64,000 nucleotides of DNA from Whalleya microplaca. Its lineage: Eukaryota > Ascomycota > Sordariomycetes > Xylariales > Xylariaceae. The translations under genes were made by a program, and so were the position numbers. This document shows, piece by piece, positions 57,083 to 64,000 of the stretch (position 1 is the first letter of the stretch; each line of letters starts with the position of its first letter). The DNA is taken from positions 124,001 to 188,000 of the forward strand of contig MU385719.1 of the NCBI GenBank assembly GCA_022497155.1, written 5' to 3'. Under the pieces are notes generated by a model, which saw only the letters and a program-made list of their open reading frames with translations, was not told where the DNA came from and ran no database searches.

Positions 57083-60000
57083 CACGAACGCCCGTCCCGC
57101 GCGGGTGGTCGGGCGCGGGCGCGGGCACATACATACCTACATACAGTACAGATGGAATTGAGTAGGTAGGTAAGTATTGTACATCGGATACGTGCTCAAT
57201 CGAGCGGGCAAGCTTGCGAAGCTTGCGAAGCTTGCGAAGCTAGCTAGCTCGGGCGGGCTGGCTGTCTCTGACCTCATATCCCCCCCCTCCCGACATCTCC
57301 CGCGAACCAGGTCCGTTCTGTTCTGCCAGAGCTGTAGGTTTCGCCTCGCCTCCCCTACATGTCCCGAGCAGACCGAAACCCCAGATTTTCTCGCCCTCAC
57401 TACCCTACCTAGGTACCTTTCTAGGCAAGGTAGCTTCAATGAGTTATACATGTAGTGTACCTAGGTAGGTGTCATATGCGACAGCTTATACCTAAAAAGC
57501 TTATCATGCGAGACTAGTCTGGAATGGGGGGGATCTGCCTTCCCAGATCGGCCCGCGTTTGGTGGCTGGCTGACTGACGGGCTGGACGAGAGAGACAAGC
57601 AACAACGTCGAGCTTGGCGTTCCCCTCTAGCTGTGTCCATCACTTGGCTTGGCATAGGTAATTGGACATAGGGCATCTGGGGGAGCTTCATTCCTCGAAT
57701 GGCTATTTGATAAGAGTTGCCTTCCCCAGTTGCCCTACTTACGTAATGTTAGTGATGGCCGCGTACACGCGGGCACATCAGTGATCCTACTATATGTTCG
57801 GATATCTGGCAGACGATTACACGGGACGAAGTTGTGTATGTACATGTCCCTACGTTGATTTTCGTGCCTAAACCGAAGAAGGCGGTAATAGGATTTTACA
57901 TCAATCTCTTCGAGGCACTCGGTATGTGGGCTACTAGTCCGACAGATCAGATGCCTGTCTTACAGTTACAGAGAATCCTCCGGACCCCTCTCACATTATT
58001 AGTATGATGTAGCTAGCCGGCATCTACTCTAGGTCTCTAACTCCCACGTCCTCTTTGCATACGTACAACTTTTAAAGGAGTCGCATTTTCAGATCGAAAA
58101 GGTTTATCATGGATGATTCGAGACAGATGCAGCCACATCTGCATGGTTAGCTCCGCCGATGATCAAGGATGTCCAAAACAGTACAGCACACATGAAAGGC
58201 CATATAATTATATAATAATAGCACGAAAGCGTGAAAGAGAGCGTCGTAGATGACGCCACCAGGCGACAGGCGAGTGGAAAGCTACCCATGCCATTCCCCG
58301 GTAGTCTTGCTGTCGTGTAATCCGTACCCGAGTTTCGTTCTCTATCATTGCAGTAGAGGAGCGATCGAATGCTACCTCTGGCTGGGAGGATCAAGAAGAC
58401 TGGAGGAGTAGATCCAGGGATCTAGACCTTCGTTATTTTCCCGGTAACCTCGTCTGAGTTAATTTACGCAAGTGCGGGTGCACAAGCTTTGGGGTAGTTG
58501 CTGGGGTTTTCTTTTTTTGGTTGCGAGTCTACTTACATAGTAGATATGATTAGCCTCAAGATGGAAACCACATCCGACCCCTTTCTGCTGTGACGGTCGA
58601 CACTCATGGGCCCAATGCAGTTCAACATGCCTATCTTGATTTATAATGAGCCTTCTGACCCATGAATTGGATCATGGATCATGATTTTCCATGGCCCCGC
58701 ATCTAAGCGATTCAATGGACAGACATACTCAAATTTACAGGCTTCAGGCGCAGGAGAAAAGCCAAGCTCGCTCGGTAGTCACCGACGTTGATGATAGGCG
58801 ATTCGACCCTTCGAGCTGAGGCCAGTGTTCTGTGTATTCAAGCTACCTACTCCAAAGCCAAGCTTCCTCCAGCGTATGTATTTCACTGGCCCCGGGCCGG
58901 CAGCTTCCGCCTAGTTCTATAAGCAGTCTGATCTGTTTGTCTGCTCATATCTCTGCACGGGAAATGATGCTGTTTACGCCGTGCTTGAGGATGAATAGTT
59001 TAAGCTCCAATAGGAGCATTATCTGTATGGGATGAGCGGTGAGGACCGACATGGTGATTTCGAAATGTTTCCTGTAAACTGTATTGAGGCTATTGGAGTG
59101 AGCAATCCTATTCAAGGTAGAGAGAAATGGACTTTGCATGTTTGTCGCAATGAATGGCGCTCTGTCTAGTGCGGCAAGTAGGATCGTCGTAAACTTGTCG
59201 TTGTAAGACATGTGGTTGTCAGCCACTATCGGATCTTCACTGCACCTTGGCCAAATGTCTTGGCAATGATAGCTGTCCGCTCCGGGTTCGTTCACGTACA
59301 ACAAGATTTCTGCTATCGTTCGAGTTCACCTGCGGGTACGCAGACGCGGATGCAGGACGCACAGGGTGGTCGCAGTTGAACGAACAGCCACTTGGCAGGG
59401 ACGTAGACCTTCAGCCAACGCAGACGGGATGACCGCTCATTAGTGATAGGACAATCAGATAAGGCGCGGTACCAGGAATATTGACCATATCACAAGGTAG
59501 AAGGTTTACACAGAACATCGAGAGCTCCTTACGTCAGCAAAATAAATGAGCAGTAGACAATTTCGCTTTAGACATTAGCCACCAAAGACTAATAATCGTA
59601 GGCTAGACCGCCACCTTCCCATTACCCAGAGGTTCTTGTACGTGTGGAATTTTGTGACTAGCTTGCCGACAGCCGGATGGCTAATAGTCTGGGTTAAGAG
59701 ATTTTCACATCAAATTGTTCCAGAACTGTCTCGTTATAGATGTCTAGGGGGCGGATGGCACACACGTAAATAGCAATTCGTTGACCCCTCCCAAACTACT
59801 GGGTCCTTCGCGATCTGGTCATAGCCCTACTACGGTGTAGGCCGCGGTAATCGGCAACACCTCAGAGGGGGGGTAGGCAAGCAGTTTTGTAGAAGGCTTT
59901 TAAAGGAAGAGGCTGCGGTGGAGCCTGACGTGAGGCCTCCGTTGAAAGAATCGAATTAGAACAAATGAAAAACAGTAATGAAGAAAGCGGAAGCTTGGCA

Positions 60001-60995
60001 TATGGTAAGAGCTCCGTTGCTGCATAGGGGGAACCTTTCGTGCTTCAACCCCGTAAGCGTATAGCTAGCTATAGCTCTCGCGACAACCGTACCGACCTTC
60101 AAGATTATGACTGGCTAGCTGCGGCAAGGGTACTAGCACAAGTCGTACTAGAGAGATGCAGCTCGGTGTCAACAGCGAAAATATGTTTAAGGTGCTGTAA
60201 CCATGGTTGGCAAGGGATAAAGGAGACGGAATTTTTTAACCGGCAAGGTAACGCATTTGCCAGATCATCAACGCATCTCGGCGCTTCTCTGTCTGCAATT
60301 GCCAAAGCTGATATCTGACAGGAGGCAGGGCAGCTCAGCAGATTGGCATAGTGGGCAATCTGTAGCGGTGAGCAAATCCGAGGCAGCGTTGTGTGTAACA
60401 AGCGGCAGCAAGGCCTAGGGTGTACTCTAGGGGGCACAGTAGGCAAGCTAGGTCGCAGATGGTGAAGAGTTGCAGCAGAAGACCAGATCACATTTATGAG
60501 TGATTGGAGAAATGAAGCCGAGGGCCGGAAATACCTCATACAGTTGTCAGCGGAAGATGACAGTTGGGAGAGAGCGCGGCTATGTATGTAACGTCCAAAG
60601 ATGGTTTGCGATGCTCTCGTAAGCTACTGTAAGTAGTTAGATGGGGAAGCTGTTGCCCCGAGGTGGAATACGCATTATGGTGTGATGTGATTGTACCTAT
60701 TTGAAGGAAGGGAAGGCGATCCGTGGCTTTCGCAGTTGTGGTCGAAGAAAAAGCCGAACGGCATCTTGTCCAGGCCTAGTACGGTGGGGGATGGGAATCG
60801 CAAGTACTTGCAGTACACAAAGTAGCGGGATGATGAGACCAAATGCCAGAGAGGACCGATAGTGCCGATGTGGGAATAAGGAAATAATCGAGTAGGCTAG
60901 AATGACTCGCAAGTTTGCCAGTTTCGCCAGTTCGCCATAGGCAAGTGGTGGGCAAGTGCTTCAGCAAATGCCGAAGAAATTGGCTAGTCCCTTTA

Positions 60996-61058
60996 ATGCC
61001 ATGTATGCCATGTATGCCATGTATGCCATGTATGCCATGTATGCCATGTATGCCATGT
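60996..61058 (+). repeat. 9-bp minisatellite ATGCCATGT (seven perfect units)
   Basis: Seven identical ATGCCATGT units run without interruption and end in a variant (ATGCGATGA). The minus strand reads His-Gly-Ile repeats, but the surrounding frame has no protein support. Confidence 0.9.
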
Positions 61059-62497
61059 ATGCGATGAGATGACCTGAGGACCGATCTGGAATCGGGGCTG
61101 ACAGGGTCATAGGACAGATTGGGAAACAAAGGTTGCAATTTAAGATTTTCTTAATCTGACATGAGGCTCTTTGTCAAGTCGCGGCTCAGGATGACCTCGT
61201 GGCATGGCAGCTAATAATACCACAATGGTAATGGAAATGGAAGTTGTTTGAGTGTTTGACAGGTGATTTTCTGCCCGGGGTGGGGAAGGGGATCGTGTGT
61301 GAGCCGAACACCCTTACACAAGCCATCTGCATAGGGCACAGGCCACGGGCTGCACATGCGCATCTGCTGTACCTCTCCAGCTCTGCTCAAGGTTACCTGC
61401 TGTGGGGGGCAAAAGGGCTGGGAACCGCCAATTGAAGACTTGCAGTTGCGTGCTTACTTGGTCCCGGGTTACTTGCAGGAGACTGTAGTCCTACCTGCAG
61501 CCCTCGCAACTCTCACACTCAGCAGCCTTGTACATTCACGTTCTACCTCAAGTATATATGTAGCTTGCCAATTTTATCTCATGTGTACCCTGAGTGTGTA
61601 CTTGACCCTTCCACACTACTGCATGTATCTACGTACCTTTGAAATGAATGAAAGAAATCTTTTTTTCATCCTAATACCGCACCAAATGCAATCAGAAACT
61701 CCATGGAACTACGTACACTGTACGGTTTATTCCATTGTCATATAATATGTAAGTCCTGTATAGTGCCCTGGCCGTACAGCAAGCCCACCCAACCCAATGA
61801 ACCCCAGGCTGCGTCGCTAATTGGACCTACATAGGGTAGAGTAAGGTTAGGTAGCATACAGTGCTGCATCGTCACGTACATAGGAACAGCTGCATTAACA
61901 TCCGTGATAATACCCATCCGATCCCATCCCACCCTCCCGCCATTCAGAGTGCACCGTGGAACTGTAAAACACATCCCACTCTGCTCTGCAGCCGTGTGCC
62001 CTGCTCTGCCCTGTCTACTATGTATGTACATACCTAGGGTGGCTACTCATCAATCAAATTGTATAATTGTATCCATGCTACCATCACTTATCAAAGGGCT
62101 CGACTAAGGTAACTCGCTCATACATACAGTTACATGGTACATAGATAGATAGATACATACATACATCCATAGCTGAACTGCCTACATCCGTTATAAGACG
62201 TCAAGGTCTTTTAAACATTAAAACATTAAACATTTATTTAACAACACATGCAGATGCAGGCCTTGCCACCTACATACCTACATAGAGCTACATTACATTA
62301 CATTATCTGTTACTGATACAAATACCCTTCCATCACCCACCCCATTGTAGACACAGGTGCTTAGCACTTGAAATTCACCCCCTCCGCTTTTCTGTTCGTT
62401 GCATTCATTCCTGAACCCAAACTGTATCTTTCTTATTGTTGCCATCTCCACTTGAACAATCGGGACTGGCTTTCCACGAATTAGTTCCAGTTTCTCC

Positions 62498-62534
62498 TTT
62501 CCTCTCTGCCCTCTCTGCCCTCTCTGCCCTCTCT
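62498..62534 (+). repeat. CTCTGCCCT tandem repeat
   Basis: About three and a half CTCTGCCCT units lie in the CT-rich region upstream of the last gene. Confidence 0.75.
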
Positions 62535-63557
62535 CCCGCATTTCCTCCTCCCCCGTTGGTCCTGGCTTCTGATGACAATGACCGTCTCTAACTCTCCCAA
62601 ACGGAATCCAGTTCAGCACCATTGGTTCCGTCTCTAACATTCGCTTGGAACCCTTCCAAGGTTCCTACCGACTCGTGACCGTCAAGCCGTCATCATTACC
62701 TCCAGGTCCCCACCTACAATTCACTTCCTTTCTCACCACCTGCCCAGCTGCCTAGCTGCCTGGGTTTCCTCCATTCGCCTAACCTAGATACCCTCGACCC
62801 CGTGCCTGTACCCGTACCCGTGCCCGTCCCTGCAACAGAAACACCGAAACACCGAAACACAGAAACACAGAAACACAGAAAAGCGCAAAAAAGAAAAGCA
62901 AAACAACTAGACCTCATTAGTGACTCCTCTTTTGCCGAGCCATACTAGTTTTCCGCGATCCCATATACTTCCCATATACTTCGGATACTAGCCACAGCCC
63001 AGGCTATCCTACTCTCCTACTATCCGCATCCGCTAGCCGGCAATCCGACCTGCTGAGGAACAGAACCACCTTGGCCACCTGAACCACCTGGACCGCCGCA
63101 CGCAATACGGAAATCAGCTACCTACAGCTACCACCACTCCCTGGCGCAGGTGCCAGGCCCTAAACTACCGCTATAGTGCCCAGGTAGCCTTTTTCGCATC
63201 CCCACACGCTTCGCCCTATTTCACCTATTGTTTGGACTTGCCCATTCACTGGGAGCTAAAGTACATACAAATACGCTCCCTTCCCAACTTTTGATTTTTT
63301 TTTTCCCTCCTACTCTCCCGCCGCAAAGACTTGCGCCCTGGTCTCCTCGCCGTTTTGTAATTCGCCATTAGCGTCGCCAATACCTGGGCTTAGCCCACCA
63401 AGGCGATCTCGCCGCCACCCACCTCGATTCGCTTGACCCCAAGCACATCTAAATCCACCCCCGCCGGTCCCTTGTCGCCAAGTCACTTGTCACTTTTCTC
63501 GACTTCATCGTAGGTCGTCCTATCACCTAGCGCACCCTTGCATCGTCAACCTCGGAA

Positions 63558-64000
63558 ATGTCGAGCGCTTCAGAGAAAACCGTCTCCCCCAATGCCTCTA
63601 GACAATCATCAGTGAAATCTGTCGAGCTTGCCACGAAATCTCCGAGTCTGCGACCTCAGAATGGCCAGCCTATCAACGGCAACCCTCGCACCGAGGGTCA
63701 GCCGAGACAAGCCGAGAAGGGATCCATCAAAGACAGGTTGACCAGAATGTTCTCCAACAAGGACGAAATTCCCAAAACCGGAACTCTCACTCCTACTACT
63801 GACCCTTCGCAACCCCCAAAGCGTGTGGTCCCCAGTCCTGCACCAGCCCAGCCGTCGGGTGCTACCACACCTGCAAAGCCAAATCCACCCACTCGGAAAC
63901 CCTCCTCAAACGAGCCGCCGGCTGCTGCACCCAGACCTGTGCATCTCCAGAGATATGTCGCGAACCCAGACGTGCCCGGCGGGCATGAGCACCACCTCAA
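63558..64000 (+). CDS. 5' end of a gene running off the window; disordered N-terminus
   Basis: The frame opens at ATG 63,558 (GGAAATGTCGAGC) and stays open to the last base, giving 147 residues so far. The sequence is Ser/Pro/Thr/Lys-rich and disordered, with one short amphipathic segment (GSIKDRLTRMFSNKDEIPK) near residues 58-76. The last visible residues, HLQRYVANPDVPGGHEHHL, look like a conserved motif leading into a folded domain. A long CT-rich leader and a disordered N-terminus of this kind are common in fungal signalling proteins, including Ser/Thr kinases, but no kinase motif is visible and I do not assign one. Minus-strand frames here are shadows. Confidence 0.72.
   Translation, partial: MSSASEKTVSPNASRQSSVKSVELATKSPSLRPQNGQPINGNPRTEGQPRQAEKGSIKDRLTRMFSNKDEIPKTGTLTPTTDPSQPPKRVVPSPAPAQPSGATTPAKPNPPTRKPSSNEPPAAAPRPVHLQRYVANPDVPGGHEHHL

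Larger units (their letters stand above)
55062..63557. other. 8.5-kb stretch without a supportable gene
   Basis: 55.1-55.9 kb is probably 3' untranslated sequence of the C2H2 gene. The remainder has only short frames without domains (for example minus 59,304-58,945 and minus 60,539-60,105), several minisatellites, and C/T-rich DNA from about 62.3 kb that may be promoter and leader of the next gene. No tRNA or rRNA gene was recognised. A non-coding RNA cannot be excluded. Confidence 0.45.

Noticed and set aside
56646..57134. Proline- and glycine-rich frames on both strands
   Set aside because: They exist only because of the C and G homopolymers and very GC-rich DNA; none shows a domain.
58945..59304. 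Minus-strand frame of 119 residues
   Set aside because: No signal peptide, domain or conserved pattern, and no splice extension; its length is compatible with chance.

Overview
The window looks like nuclear DNA of a filamentous ascomycete (Pezizomycotina, probably a Sordariomycete; the order cannot be fixed from the sequence). Supporting signs are introns of about 50-160 nt with GTRNGT donors and CTGAC/CTAAC-type branch sites, a Zn2Cys6 regulator, fungal CAZymes (AA9, GH125), a GtaA-type glutaminase, DUF2434 and DUF7704-type membrane proteins, and a sharply bounded AT-rich block with the marks of repeat-induced point mutation (RIP).

Layout. 1-24 kb carries most genes: a secreted AA9 lytic polysaccharide monooxygenase (+), a three-exon Zn2Cys6 transcription factor (-), a frameshifted membrane-protein gene of unknown function (-), a small four-helix membrane protein (+), a secreted glutaminase A (+), a DUF2434 multi-pass membrane protein (-), a secreted GH125 alpha-mannosidase (+), and an eight-exon CYP52-like cytochrome P450 with one in-frame TAA near its 3' end (+). 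24-37 kb is gene-poor. It holds relic coding sequence, a three-copy dispersed fragment, many microsatellites, and one good gene: a protein with a complete DEDD RNase H domain and no other retroelement domains recognised.

37,106-50,228 is one AT-rich island that resolves into three nested transposons. The outermost is a PIF/Harbinger DNA transposon (imperfect ~40-bp inverted ends, TAA target duplication). A Ty3/gypsy chromovirus (212-bp LTRs, TATTG/TATTA duplication) sits inside it. A short gag-only LTR element (254-bp LTRs, CGGCC duplication) sits inside the chromovirus. All three are decayed. LTR copies differ almost only by transitions, and CpA/TpG is scarce while CpG survives.

50-64 kb holds a long pyrimidine-rich leader, a two-finger C2H2 transcription factor (+), about 8.5 kb with no convincing gene but many minisatellites and a C32/G25 palindrome that may be an assembly artefact, and the 5' end of a gene running off the right edge.

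AA9, GtaA and GH125 are all predicted secreted enzymes acting on plant polysaccharide, peptide-derived glutamine or mannan, consistent with a saprobe or plant-associated fungus. They are separated by unrelated genes and do not form a tight cluster. The most interesting part is the exactly delimited three-level nest, followed by the stand-alone RNase H gene and the near-intact P450 killed by one RIP-type change.
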